64,000 nt of DNA. Origin: Neoceratodus forsteri. Taxonomy: Eukaryota; Chordata; Ceratodontiformes; Ceratodontidae. The notes under the pieces are model-generated. The model worked only from the letters and a program-made list of their open reading frames with translations. It had not been told where the DNA came from and ran no database searches. Each line of letters starts with the position of its first letter. Within the stretch, counting starts at the first letter, position 1. Positions 1 to 10,705 of the stretch are shown here, piece by piece. A program made the position numbers and the translations under genes. The DNA is taken from assembly GCA_016271365.2 (NCBI GenBank), contig CM057450.1, positions 1,803,648,967-1,803,712,966 of the forward strand, given 5' to 3'.

Positions 1-233
1 GAAATGGCAACAAAGGTGCACTTTAATCGAGGAGTAAGCCAGTCCAGAGTAGAAAAGGGAAAGCAGTACCAGCTAGTCCAGTACCAGCTTTTCTGGACAG
101 TCCAATGCGGAAAGCTCGCGCTTGAGCCCACAACAGAACCCACGCCATTTCATGACGACACTGCGTGGGTAGCTAGTTTTCTGGCAGAGAGTACACATCA
201 GCACTTCTTTGCAGACCCCATATCACATCATGG

Positions 234-1110
234 CTATGTCTCTAGGAGCCAAGCTGCAGGTTCACGAACGAGGTCCGGATGGACAAAGGAACCCGCCTCC
301 CAAGACAGTAGAAAGGAGCTGATTGGCAAGGCACTGGAGGTTCCCGGATAGCTGGTGCAAGACAGGGAACCGATCTGTCTGGGCCAGAGGGGTGCGATCA
401 GGATGAGCGTTGCTTGCTCCCCATGAGTTTTAAAAAGAACTCTCTGGATCAATGGGAAAGGAGGAAAGGCATGAGGAATCTGTCCCACCAGGAGAGGGAC
501 AACGCGTCCTCGCCAGAAAACACCACGCCTGGATCTAGCGAGCAAAAATTGGGCAGTTTTGTGTTGGATGGGGACGCAAAAGGTTCAATTCTGGAGTACC
601 CCTATCTGTGAAACAGATCTCTCGCCACCTCCTGCAGAAGTTCCCATTTGTGGACTGGCCTGAAAGCGGCTCAGGCTGCCTGCGATGATGTTGTCCACTC
701 CGGGAACATGAACTGCAATCAGGTTTGCGCCGTGTTGCAAGACCCACTCCCACACTTCATGGCCTCCCTGCAAAAGTGGGTGGGTGGCTGCCTTTGTTTG
801 TTGAGGTAATACATCGTGGAATTGTCTGTTTGTAACAGAAGTGTACCGTGGAACCTCCGACTGGAAAGCCCGAGAGCGTAAAGGACTGCCCTTATTTCTA
901 GTATGTTTAAGTGGAGATGGACTCCTGGGCTGTTCACAGGCCCTGAGACCGAACACCATCGAGGTGTGCTCCCCCGAGCCCTGAGGCGCCTGTGGAGAGA
1001 GTCGAGACGGCGCTGTGAAGGAACCCCGCCAAAGGGTTCCTGGATGTAGCCACCATTGCCAATCTCCACCACGGACTTCGTGATTCAGATTGATGTTGCA
1101 GATGGTCTTG
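234..1110 (-). pseudogene. DIRS RNase H and C-terminal domain (element A)
   Basis: Minus-strand peptides include HLNILEIRAVLYAL and TDNSTMYYLNKQ (RNase H core, about 930-800), IAVHVPGVDNIIAGSLSR (about 720-660) and, at the far end, FPPFPLIQRVLFK and ILIAPLWPRQ (about 470-380). These are the standard blocks that follow the RT in DIRS polyproteins. They lie in three frames, so the domain is broken. The matching blocks of element B (5,790-6,601) are clearly related but diverged. Confidence 0.8.
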
Positions 1111-1168
1111 AAATTGATCCCATTGTACCAGTAACATCCACTGGGTTACCCGCATGTGGAGACGGGGG

Positions 1169-2126
1169 CTAGCGGATCTGTTGCAATGGGTCGCAGCCAT
1201 GGTAGTCTGAGCAGGCGAAGGACCAGTCTGGCTGGGACGGTCTTCTTCGCCGACAACTCCCCGATGAGGATCTGATGTTCCTCTGTCCGTGGAAGGAAAG
1301 CTTCCTTCTGATAGCGCCCAGAACTGCTCCGATAAACTGCAGCTCTGGGACGAACCAGGTGTGACTTCTGTGGTTGATGAAATGTCCAGAGTTTGGAACA
1401 GAGACTAGGTGCAGTGGATAGCAGCCATCAAGGCCTCCCAGGAGGGTGTCATGAGAAGCCAGTCGTCCAGGTATGGGAACACGTGGTGGCCCTGTCTCCT
1501 CAGAAAGCGCCACGACCACCATGCACTTCATGAACACGTGGTGCCGAGCGACAGCCCAAGGGAAGAGCTTGGAACTGATAATGGTGGCCCTGAAACTCAG
1601 AAGCGCAGGAACTCCGTGCGCCTGAGCAATGGGAATGTGCGGTAGGCGTCCTGCATGTCCAGGGATGCCAGAGCGCCTTGCTTCAGCATGGGAATTAGGC
1701 CCGGAGGGTCATCATGCGGAAGCGTTTTAAGCGACCGAAAGGTTGAGGTCGCTGAGGTCCAGTATTGGATGTAGGTCCCCTGTTTCTTTGGAACCAGGAA
1801 GAAGTAAGAATAGTACCCTAGTCCCTCTGGTCTCTGGAACGTGCTCTAAGGCTTCCTTTTCCAGAAGTGCAAGCACTTCCTGCTGTATGAGCAGGGCATG
1901 CTGACCCGAATAACAGGGAAAGCAGGGAGGTCTTGTAGGTGGGCTGCCTAGAAACTCTATGTAATGGCCTTTTAACCAGCGGTGAACCCAACTGTTGGTG
2001 GTGATCGATGTTACCCTGAAAGTAGGCATCGATGTGACCCCAACTTTCTTTTCCTGCTGATCCTGAGGAGGGCGGGGCCAGGAAGGAGTCATGCTGTGGC
2101 AGCGCTTGTCCTGCGGGCTCGGCCAC
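1169..2126 (-). pseudogene. DIRS reverse transcriptase (element A), broken
   Basis: The minus strand from 2,126 encodes the usual DIRS RT start: a segment ending at about 1,740 with LHPILDLSDLNL (fingers), then the palm. The catalytic motif YLDD, followed by WLL, is encoded at 1,473-1,462. The frame changes near 1,730 and again near 1,540, so the protein is not continuous. RT makes DNA from the element RNA; in DIRS elements it is fused to RNase H. The active-site aspartates are still present in the DNA. Confidence 0.8.
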
Positions 2127-2629
2127 TCAGAGAACTATTGGCCTCTGCCTGGGATGACTTGCCTGGGCCTTGCGTGAGAAAGTGCCCCCTGCTGCTGGCC
2201 GGAACATTGCTGTTGTCTTTGTAGCCGCCGCTGAAAACGGCTCTGGTTCCTACGAAGGAACTAGGCCAGACCTGTATAGCTTGTACAGATCGGACTGCCT
2301 TCCCTGGCCCTGGAGTTTAGTGATTACTCTTTCAGAGGCTTCACCAAACAGGACCTGACCGTTATATGGGACGCCCAGGATGTTTTCTCGGACGTCCGGT
2401 AAATCCGAGACACGGAGCCAAGAGTGTCTCCGGCACAAATGCCTGAGACTGCTGCTCTGGCTGAAGAGTTCGCAGAATCATATGTGGCTCTGAGCACTTG
2501 GGTCCCCCACATCTGAACCCGCGTGCGGAGGAGGTTCAAGAGCCTCCCTGTGTTCACGCATCGGGCATCTTCTCAACCAGGTCCTGACCCTGTTCCCACA
2601 GCTGCTCTGAACTGAACCATATGGGTCAG

Positions 2630-4300
2630 TTAGTTCAGCACCTGATGGCGCAAGTAGCAGCCGCAGACGCAGTGTGCCTTTCCAGGGAGGCCAAATTGCT
2701 TGGATTCCTGGTCCGGTGGCTGGGTGCTCATATGCTGAGGTCTCTGGGACCGGTCATGTGAAGCAGTGATGACCAGGGAATCAGCCAGAGGGTGGCTCCG
2801 CCAAATACTGGTCCTCCCTAGGGGCCTTGTATAGGCGGTCAGCCTCTTCAGCACCAAGGAGGAATGGACGCTTTCCAAGCCGGCCTTGGTGACGCCCGCC
2901 ACAAGGTATCCACCAAGGGCGGCACTATCACAGGCTTGGGTCTTTTGCAGAAGCTGGCGGCAAGGCAAATATCGCTGGGTCAAGCTCCTCAGCATCCCAC
3001 CCCATGTTCTCCTGGATGTGCCTCATGATCTCAGCGAAGGGAGGATCATCCGGAGGGGACCCAGGTAGGTCGTGTGGGTCAGGAGAGGGAATGCTGAGAG
3101 GAGAAGGTGATCTGGAATACTTGATGTATCGGACCTGGAATCCTCCCCACAGAGTGTACCGCATCATCTGGGTCTCTTGGGGCTAGATGACCCTGTGGGG
3201 TGGAGGAGGCCTCCTGTCTGAAGATCTACCCTAGGAGGTGGTGTTTGCTCCATGGGGGATGGAGGTCATCTTCACGGGTCCCTTAGGTGGAGGAGGGGTG
3301 GAAGGTTTTGGAGTAGGAGGAAGAGTAGCAGGTGGAATAGGAGGAGGACGCAGGGGACCACATCTTTCTTGATGGTGTCCCACCAGAAGGTAAAAGCCCT
3401 TTACCCACGAAGATTCATACCCGACGACCAGCTTACGCCGGGCCTGTCGCCTGGGTCGGGTCCCGGGATCTCATGCTCCGGGAGGGTTCCTTGGGAGACT
3501 GGTGTCCCCGTGTCGCCCGCCTGGTCTTCGGACTGTGTGTGCGCCTCCTCAGTGGAGTCCTCTGACCGGCGCCCGCCAGCGAGTAGAGTGCGGTCTTCCT
3601 CTCGGGCAGCTGACCTCGGTCCCCTGGCTGACGTTTTTGGAGGTGAACACCTGGCCGGGCGACGGTGTCATTGGCTCCTGTGAGCGCTGGTGATGTATGG
3701 CGGCCACGCGAGTCCGACGTCCGCTTGAGGGATGTCAGGTCTTTAGTTTTGCGGGCGCCGGATCCGGACCTCAGGGTGGCTGGAGACTGACCTGCGCTGG
3801 TGTCCCAGCGACGGGAGGAAGATTTGTGGCACTCACCCAAATTCAAGAAGCCTTGGAAGGTGTTGAGGAAGCCGGGGGCCTCAAGTCTTCAGAGGCTGGA
3901 GTGAAGAAGAACCGCCAGAGGACCCGACCTGACTGGGGAAGGATGCGACGAGCCCTGGAGGAGAGCGGTCCAGTTGGAGCGGAGCTTGGAGTCCGAGGCT
4001 CTTGCAGGAGACCTGGACCCGCTTTCCGGTGTTTATGGGATGGCTGAAGGTTCTCCCAGGAGGAAGGTTCCGGTCCATGTTCTCAGTTTCTCTTCCAGGA
4101 GAAATGCCATTGAAGTGCCTTCTGACGGCAGATCCTGGTGTGGCTGTTAAAACCCTGGGCAAAAGGAGCAGGCCTTGGTGTTGTGGTCGGGCCTAGGCAG
4201 TGCAGGCAGGATGAATGGGATCCTTGAAGGAGATCTGTTTGCCGGAGGCACTTTGAGTGGTGACCCTCTAAAGATGGAGTTGGAGAGGACATCAGTGGAT
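2630..4300 (-). pseudogene. DIRS Gag-like protein (element A), broken
   Basis: The minus-strand start near 4,292 gives a peptide with the motif HSSCLHCLG about 30 residues in, the His-Cys-x-x-Cys-Leu-Gly pattern I know from the N-terminus of vertebrate DIRS Gag proteins. Further on, at 3,167-2,928, comes a segment with FAEIMRHIQENMGWDAEEL, and at 2,995-2,630 a segment with LVAGVTKAGLESVHSS, both typical of the Gag core. The pieces lie in different frames, and proline/serine/arginine-rich sequence fills 3,850-3,200. Gag would package the element RNA. Domain limits are approximate. Confidence 0.65.
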
Positions 4301-4494
4301 CAGAACCAAAAGAGGCGAAATTGTTGTAGTTCTGCAGTTGTTGCGGCTAGAAAGGAGACCGAGGCCCGTACTGGTGAGTCGATCATAGGAAAGAACTGGG
4401 GATTATGGGGACTGCCTCCTGCGTACTATGCCCAACGCCGGGACGGGACCGACATCGGAGGCGGTCCGCCTGAAGACCGCTAGCTAGAAATTCC

Positions 4495-4737
4495 GTGGGT
4501 CCTGGCGCCGCCGCTTCAGTCCCAATGGTGTAACCTGCCGTGAGCTGTATCTTAAGTAAGATCTACTGTTATGGTAAGTTCCTACGAATCAGGACTATCT
4601 TACTTGAGAGGGTTCCTTCAGTAGGTCATGACATATAGAACAGAGTCCCAAGCAGTCCCTCCAAGGAGAGACCGAGAGAAACTAGGAGGAGAAAAACTAA
4701 CCCAATGGAAAAACTGAAGTCCAGAAAGGACCCAATC
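4495..4737 (-). repeat. Junction between DIRS B and A with a short inverted repeat
   Basis: This is where the terminal repeats of the A/B family should lie. It holds an inverted repeat: cttaagtaagat at 4,551-4,562 pairs with atcttacttgag at 4,597-4,608 around a 34-base loop. No long terminal repeat like those of elements C and D is obvious, so the ends of this family are either short, diverged or lost. Confidence 0.4.
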
Positions 4738-5560
4738 TAGGACAGAAGGCCCTGCAGGAAGGCTAGGCCAAAGCCAGCCCTCCGCCTAGAAGTAATGTCC
4801 AGACTATAATGTTTGGTAAAGGTAAGGACAAATGTCAGTCATGGGAACTGTACCGTAGGAAGGCCGGAGGGCAGCCCGTGCCTAGTAGAATGACCTCTGA
4901 TGGCACCCGCAGAGGTTTATCGCACTCCTGGTAACAGTATCAAATGCAGTTGCCTAACCATTTGGAAAGGCCCTGTTAGAACCGGGTTGCCTTCGATCTC
5001 GGGCGAAGGAGACAAACAACTGGCAGCAAGAGAGAAATTCTTGGTCCAATGGGTGTAGTACCAGAGAATCTGATGGACATCCATCTTATGAAGGAGTACC
5101 TCACCTCTGTTAGAGGGGATGGATAATACACCGAAGCTCTACTGACTGATTCAGCTTGACTGACACCACCTTGGAAGAAACCTGGATGAGTTCTGAGGAC
5201 TGGCCTGGTCCCGATGGAAAATCAAGTATGGCTCCTTGCAGACTAGAGTCGTGAAGCTCCGAAATCCTTTGGGCTGACGTGATAGCCACGAGAAAAAGTG
5301 CCTTCAAAGATAGGAAGCAAAATCACAGCTCATAGCCTGCGAAAAGAAGGAGGACGAGCTTTTCCAGCACAAAGTTCAAGTCCCAAGGTGGGGTTGGGCT
5401 CAGGATGGGGGTTTCAGACAGAGAACCTTTCAGAAAGGTTTTTAAGACTTCCAGCTGAGCCACGGGTTTACCATCCACTAGCTCATGGTACGCTGAGATA
5501 TGGACCTTTAAGGAAGAGTAGGACAGATCGAGTCTATCAATGAAGGAAGTATTCCATGAC
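4738..5560 (-). pseudogene. DIRS tyrosine recombinase (element B), frameshifted
   Basis: Minus-strand codons give FLVAITSAQRISEL at about 5,298-5,257, the box holding the first catalytic arginine. GHSTRHG near 4,895-4,873 holds the HxxR box (HSTR at 4,892-4,881), and HYSLD near 4,811-4,797 holds the candidate nucleophilic tyrosine (4,808-4,806). The stop is at about 4,738, after RAGFGLAFLQ. The enzyme would cut and rejoin the circular DNA intermediate at the target. All catalytic residues I can identify are kept, but stops and frame changes between 5,110 and 4,900 break the protein. The N-terminal part is too decayed for me to place a start. Confidence 0.7.
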
Positions 5561-5789
5561 TTGTGGGGCCGAGCAAGAAGGGGTTCCAGCCCTCAGCGGA
5601 TGCCCAAATGGAAACCGCCCACTCACGGCGTAAGTGGAATGGGTAGACAGTTTCCTGGCCTCAATGAGGACTTGAGCAACCCTGGAGGAAACCTGAAACG
5701 GGATATCGCTATATGTCTGCAGGAGCCAGGCGTGGAGATGCAGGGGTCCTGAGCCCCAGGTGTACCAGTCGATCTTGATCCTGGGTCAG

Positions 5790-6601
5790 GAGGTCATGAG
5801 TCATTGGAAGTGGAACTCAGGTTCCGGGAAAGGTTGTGGGCAGGGAACCAGATCTGTTTTGGCCAGAGAGGAGCAATAAGGATCATCTTTGCCCTCTCCG
5901 CCTGGAGTTTGAGAAGAACCCTCTGCCGAATGAGAAATGGAGGAAAGTGTACAAGAATTTCCCTGTCCAGGATAGAGACAGCGTCTGCTCCAAAAGCACC
6001 TGGCTCGGAACAGGCGAGCAAAACTTCGGAAGTTTTGCGTTGTATTGGAAGGCTAAGAGGTCGATTCGTGACGCCTCAATTTTGGAAGATGGATTCCCTA
6101 CTTCCTGATGTAGTTCCCACTCACGAGCCAGGAATCCGAGACCCGTTGAGACTGTCTGCCAGGACGCGAGAACACCTGGAACATGCATGGCCACTAGGAC
6201 CAAATATGTTGGACTGCCCAGTTCCACACCGCTGTTGCCTCCTCTGCAAAGGAGGTATGAACCGGTTCCACCTTGTTTGTTGATATACCAAACTACTGAC
6301 ATATTGCCCGCTTGGATTAGCAGTGATCCTTTGGAAGGAGGGTCTAAAGGCCTGTAATGTGTACAGGACCATCCTCAACTCCAGAACACTGATGTGGAGA
6401 GAAGTCTCCAAGCCGGACCATAGTCCCTGTGCTTGGTGTCCCCAAGATGAGCTCCCACCCCATATTCGAGGCATCCATGGTGAGGGTGGCTACTGGTGCA
6501 GGGTTCTGAAAGGAAGCCCCAGAGAAAGATTGGGAGAATCCTTCCACCATTGTACATATTTCTGAACTGCTGAGGAGACAAGGACCGATGGTCAAGGTCA
6601 T
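5790..6601 (-). pseudogene. DIRS RNase H region (element B), broken
   Basis: The minus strand from about 6,600 shows a segment with VATLTMDASNMGWE, the start of RNase H with its catalytic Asp, then VVWYINKQGGT (about 6,297-6,265), VAMHVPGVLAS (about 6,190) and FPPFLIRQRVLLK plus MILIAPLWPKQ near 5,930-5,860. The order and spacing match a DIRS polyprotein after the RT. Frames differ between blocks. The preceding RT is missing, so this copy could not act alone. Confidence 0.75.
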
Positions 6602-6667
6602 CCAGGAGCTATTCCCACTGCACCTGCAGGGACCACTGAGTAATCCTCATGTGCAGCCTTGCACGGG

Positions 6668-6985
6668 AAATACAGGTTACTCACCTGTAACAGGAGTTCT
6701 AGGAATGGTATATGTTGTTCATCCACACTTATTGGCAGGTTCCTGCCGCTTTAAATCTTGCTGGAAGGTCTTCGCTGGCTCCTCCCACCCACCCGGTGGT
6801 AAAACCCTGCCGCGCCCCCATGACGCCAGATCTGCCCGGCTGGAAGCTCAGGTTGCGCGCCGGCCGGGAGGTCGGGAATGGTGGATGAACAACATATACC
6901 ATTCCTAGAACTCCTGTTACAGGTGAGTAACCTGTATTTTAGGGACATGGATATGTTGTTCATCCACACTTATTGGCAGACTCCT
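6668..6985 (-). repeat. Right terminal repeat and internal complementary region of DIRS C
   Basis: Bases 6,668-6,726 are the exact reverse complement of 6,881-6,939: 59 bp without a mismatch around a 154-base spacer. Next to the second arm, 6,940-6,985 reads gggacatggatatgttgttc and onward, which matches the outer left end of element D. So 6,881-6,985 joins the complements of both outer ends, the hallmark of a DIRS internal complementary region. In this model it templates completion of the ends and circle formation. Confidence 0.75.
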
Positions 6986-7037
6986 AGCAGTTCCTCGGGA
7001 GGAGGGAGGCAAGGCGCATAATTCTAAGATACATACT

Positions 7038-8000
7038 TACTTGGGAAATAAAGACTGGAGAACCGGAAAAGCCCAAAACCAGCATCCTGGCGTGACTCAA
7101 GGTCGATGTGGTAATGGGTAATAAAGGTGTGTGCTGACTTCCAGGTAGCAGCCCTGCAGATTTCCTGGATAGAGGCCCCTGGAAGCAGCCATCCGCTGCA
7201 GCAGTATGACGGGTAGAATGAGCTCTATCTCTCTGGGAGGCCCCATGCCCGCCAACTTATAGCAGCGATCTATGCAGGAGGTGACCCACCTGCCTATCGT
7301 CCGCTTGGCTGCAGGTCTGCCAGATGCTGCTTCAGCGCACGTGACAAACAGCTGGCGAACCTCTCTCTCCCTGACTTTCAGCCGCGGCGCCTCCTTATAA
7401 GCGAGCCTTCCAAGGGTCCAGAGTATGGAGCCATATTCGCCTCCGAGGTATGATTGGGGTAGAACACCGCAGAGTCAGCACGTGGTTAAGGTGAAACCCT
7501 ACACCACCTTCGAAGGAATTTCGGTGGGGGCGAGACAACCTTGTCCCTTGGAAGACCAGGTAAGGAGACTCATGCAAAGCACCTGGAGCTCTCCCATCCT
7601 TCTGGCTGACGTGGATAGCCACCAAGAAGCGGTTTTCACGACAGGTGAGAGAGATCACACTGTGCATTGGTTCCGAATGGCTTGCCCATGAGCTTTGCCA
7701 GTACCAGCAGTAAATCCCACGGAGGTGGAGGTTCTCGACTGAGGGGAAATGTGATCAAGGCCTTGAAAAAGCGCCCACCACCTTTCTCACGCCACTGACT
7801 GCCCCTGGCACCCGCCCTGCAAGCAGAGATGGCTGCCAGGTGCACCTTAGGGTCAGCCGACCTAAGCCTCTGACTAGAAAGGGACCATAAATAGTCCAAA
7901 ATGCTTGCCACAGAACAGGAGGAAGGGTCCGCCCTTGCTCTGACACCAAATGGAGAATCTCTTCCATTTGGCCAAGCCGGTGTCTGGTCATGCTGCAATC
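7038..8000 (-). pseudogene. DIRS tyrosine recombinase (element C)
   Basis: The minus-strand sequence starts with the N-terminal DNA-binding part (SCSVASILDYLWSLSSQRL near 7,920) and ends with a stop at about 7,038. The catalytic HxxR is intact as HSTR at 7,220-7,209, followed by ICRAATWKSAHTF and THYHID with the candidate nucleophilic tyrosine. The first arginine box near 7,620 is changed: the peptide reads SQKDGRAPG, as in element D, and the frame is disturbed there. At least two frame changes break the protein. Confidence 0.7.
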
Positions 8001-8159
8001 TGTTGCATCTGGTATTGTATTATGCACTGTAGGTAATGCAGTTTCACCATGCGGGGACACTGTGGACACTTTTTCTTGCTGAATCTGCAGTGTGCTTTAA
8101 ACCTGTATCACTGGTCTTTATTTATTTTGCATTAGTGGGGTCATAGTACTCATTCCTAC

Positions 8160-8480
8160 AGGTATGTGGGTTGCCTGAATTGTTTTGCTGCTGTTTGCTT
8201 ACTGGGTATACAGCTGCTCTTACTCACATTACTGGACCTGTTCAATAACATTCACAGGGAGTGCCCGACCGTCGAGAGCTTTAAATCTGCTTTTAAAACT
8301 CATCTGTTTGGTATGGCTTTCCCTGATTTTGATTTTTCTTTAATAATTCTAGGTTTTACTGTAATTGTCTGTGTGTGTGTATATATATATTATAGTTCTT
8401 AGGATTATTTAATTGTACAAGGGCTTTGATATTTTTGGAATTGTGCTTTCTATAAATAAACAATTGATTGATTGCTATTG
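8160..8480 (+). mobile_element. 3' tail of an L2/Rex1-type LINE
   Basis: The plus strand near 8,240-8,310 encodes RECPTVESFKSAFKTHLFG, the conserved last residues of L2/Rex1/CR1-type ORF2 proteins. After it come a TG/TA microsatellite (8,371-8,391), a short AT-rich 3' UTR and an end of attgattgattg (about 8,462-8,475), like the short-repeat tails of this clade. Only the last few hundred bases of the element are present. Confidence 0.6.
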
Positions 8481-8519
8481 TTTATTATCCCTAGAGTTTA
8501 ATATCATCTTTCCCTTTCA

Positions 8520-9870
8520 GTCTGGTTCCAGAGCTAAGAACAGCACCACCATGGCTTTAACAAAGGTTACATATGATTGACTTACCGCCCTAGATCACAA
8601 GTTAGTCTGCGGAGCTGTTTTTCTAGATCTCAGCAAAGCCTTTGACACTGTTGATCATGATATTCTATTGCAAAAACTCCTTAATGTAGGAGTCAGCGCT
8701 GCAGCCCTTCCCTGGTTCATTAATTACCTTTCTGGGCCCAGCAGCAGTTAAAGGTAGATGGCCTTTCCTCCCCCTGTGCCTCAATAATAAAAGAGGTCTC
8801 CCAGGGATCAGTGCCAGGACTGCTGCTCTTCCTAATCTACATAAATGACTTAGGAGACAACCTCAAAGATGCACACCTACATTTTTACGCTGATAACAGC
8901 TCTTTATCTTGCCAGGCCTAACATACCTACAGTAGTGACTGACCTACAGACTGCTTTTAACAAGCTACAGTCTAATCTATACCATTCAAAATTGCTTCTA
9001 ACGCATCTAAAACAGAGATTATGATTTTCTGTCCTGATGGCAACCTAGCCGTGCCTGACCCTCTATCTCCTTAACCACCCTCCTGGTGAGAGACTGGAGT
9101 TGATAGGCTCCTATAAGTACTTGGGGCTCTGGCTGCAAAACAAACTCTCATTTACCACATGCATTGAGAACCTCTGTAAATAAAACAAACAAACAAAAAA
9201 ACTCCATTCCAGACTGGGGAGACCAGGGTTCTAGTTAAGGAATAGGTACTGTTCCTCAGCTGAAGCCCAAGAAAGACTTGCTCATGCCACCTTTCTGTTT
9301 ATCTTAGATTATGCAGACCTGCTATATCAATGCATCCCAATATGAACCTTGCAAACCTATATGTGCTGTATCACAAGGCACTCCCTGTCATCAGTAGTTT
9401 GCCTCGAGAACACACCATTGTTCCGTATACACTGCAGTTGGATGGCTCTCCTTACCACTAGAGACTAACAAATCTGCTGTATATACAAAATATTCACTGT
9501 CTCTTTATTTTCGCTGGTTTCATATTAACAGGAAAATAAAAAGAATGTGAATATTGGGTGTTGCACTATACAATAGCAGCACTAGTGTTCCACCAGTGAA
9601 ATGCTAAATATAAAGGGATTTAACTTAAGGTGTTATACATTATATACCTGGACCTACAAAGCCCTACAAAATTGCCTGCTGACATACATCACTACCCTGT
9701 TCCATAAGACTGACAATCCATATGACCTAAGGAAAAACAAGGTCCTTCTCTTCTTAGACATACCCGGGCATATGTTTTGCTATGGTAAAGCTATCTTCAG
9801 CTGGCTTGTCCCCTCGTTATGGAACAGACTTCAAATCCCGCTTAAAGATCAAATGCAGATGCTTTAAAAA
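8520..9870 (+). mobile_element. Rex1-like LINE, reverse transcriptase and C-terminus, decayed
   Basis: The plus strand encodes [18 protein letters not shown] (about 8,620-8,674), then VSQGSVPGLLLFLIYINDL (about 8,798-8,855), then FYADN at 8,883-8,897. These are RT blocks of a Rex1/CR1-group LINE. The second catalytic aspartate is changed to Asn (aac at 8,895-8,897). Downstream are the C-terminal blocks LIGSYKYLGLWLQNKLSF (about 9,096) and a 88-residue open frame 9,601-9,867 ending in WNRLQIPLKDQ. Stops and deletions lie between. The element has lost its endonuclease. Confidence 0.65.
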
Positions 9871-10370
9871 TGTACTGTTTGCTCACCATGAGGACAGCTA
9901 GGTCTCATTTGTTACAAATAAACTTCAAAAGTTGCAATTACTCATGTATAAATGCTGTTTTGATTGCCTGTCTTATCTGATGTTTTTGCAAAAATCCTTA
10001 AGATTTTTTCAAACTAGCCAGCAGAGTTTTTTGGTAATTGCTGATGTAATTCAAGCAACAATTACATCATTTTCATTCAGGTCCTGTCAGCTTAGTATAC
10101 ACAGTACATCACATTGTGAAATGGCAAAATTCATTATTTGCTACCAATTTTCCAAGGGGCTTTTATTAATGGACGATACCAGTAGAACAAAATGGTAAAT
10201 ATCTGGCAAGTTCCCTAGGTTGATCACCAACCTTTGAGCACCATGTCAAGCCCCCAAAAAAATACTCTTAAAATGTTGATTTTGTTTCCTGATTTCCTTT
10301 TCAGCCCTAAATGCATCACAACTCTCTCCTTGTTTATTCTTTTCAGATTCCTCCTTTGCTGAGGTTCCAC
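9871..10370. other. AT-rich spacer, nothing recognised
   Basis: I see no conserved coding motif, inverted repeat or known tail here. An 88-residue open frame at 9,932-10,198 has no motif I recognise and looks like chance. The stretch probably holds the 3' flank of the Rex1-like LINE and old host sequence. Confidence 0.3.
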
Positions 10371-10379
10371 AGCACTAAC

Positions 10380-10514
10380 AAAAGTGTACTGTCTACTACC
10401 CTAGTACTTCTCCCAAATGTATAATCCCACAAAAATGTATAACTCTACTCTGCCCCCCCCTTGAAAGTATTCCAAATCGTGCCCACATACATCTCCCAAG
10501 TTTCTAACGTGACC
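10380..10514 (-). repeat. Minisatellite, reverse-oriented, left fragment
   Basis: C-rich sequence with pieces such as cttctcccaaatgtataa and acatctcccaagttt resembles the reverse complement of the 32-bp minisatellite unit seen at 15.7-18.9 kb. It is diverged and short. It lies directly against the 3' end of CR1 copy 1, while similar sequence resumes on the other side at about 14,880, which suggests that CR1 inserted into the array. Confidence 0.4.
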
Positions 10515-10705
10515 ATAGAAACATAGACTTTGACGGCAGATAAGGACCGCTAGGCCCATCTAGTATGCCCATTTCCCTACCTACAGGATAGGCCGCAGAT
10601 CCTAGTTAACCAACAGCCTATTTCTTCCTACCCCCCACAAGAATTGCCTTATGTCTGTCCCATGCATTCTTGAATTCTCCCACAGTTTTAGACCCCACAA
10701 CCTCC

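Larger units (their letters stand above)
1..4490 (-). mobile_element. DIRS-like retrotransposon A, 5' two thirds (gag, RT, RNase H)
   Basis: Read on the minus strand, the order is a Gag with a Cys/His N-terminal motif (about 4,290), a Gag core (about 3,170-2,630), a DIRS-type reverse transcriptase (2,126-1,169) and RNase H (1,110-234). The tyrosine recombinase expected next would lie left of base 1, so the element is cut by the window edge. DIRS elements copy through RNA, form circular DNA and integrate with a tyrosine recombinase, so they lack an integrase and a target duplication. Frames shift several times, so this copy is inactive. It is the same family as element B, directly upstream on the minus strand. 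Confidence 0.8.
4491..6655 (-). mobile_element. DIRS-like retrotransposon B, 3' part (RNase H and tyrosine recombinase)
   Basis: On the minus strand this piece runs from RNase H (6,601) through the C-terminal domain (5,790) to a tyrosine recombinase that ends at about 4,738. No Gag or RT core precedes it: the sequence changes at about 6,655 into the right end of element C. After the recombinase stop there are only about 250 bases before element A begins in the same orientation. B and A are the same family, so this is either two tandem copies, one 5' truncated, or a dimer. Confidence 0.7.
6668..8070 (-). mobile_element. DIRS retrotransposon C, 3' end (recombinase, ICR and right terminal repeat)
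   Basis: On the minus strand a tyrosine recombinase (about 8,000-7,038) is followed by an internal complementary region (about 6,985-6,881) and a right terminal repeat that ends at 6,668. It belongs to the same family as element D at 23-29 kb: recombinase segments such as SCSVASILDYLWSLS and the terminal sequences match closely. Everything upstream of the recombinase is missing. The left edge abuts element B. Confidence 0.8.

Noticed and set aside
3252..4047. Plus-strand open frames of 116-143 codons
   Set aside because: They are antisense to the Gag of DIRS A in a GC-rich, stop-poor stretch and have no motif.
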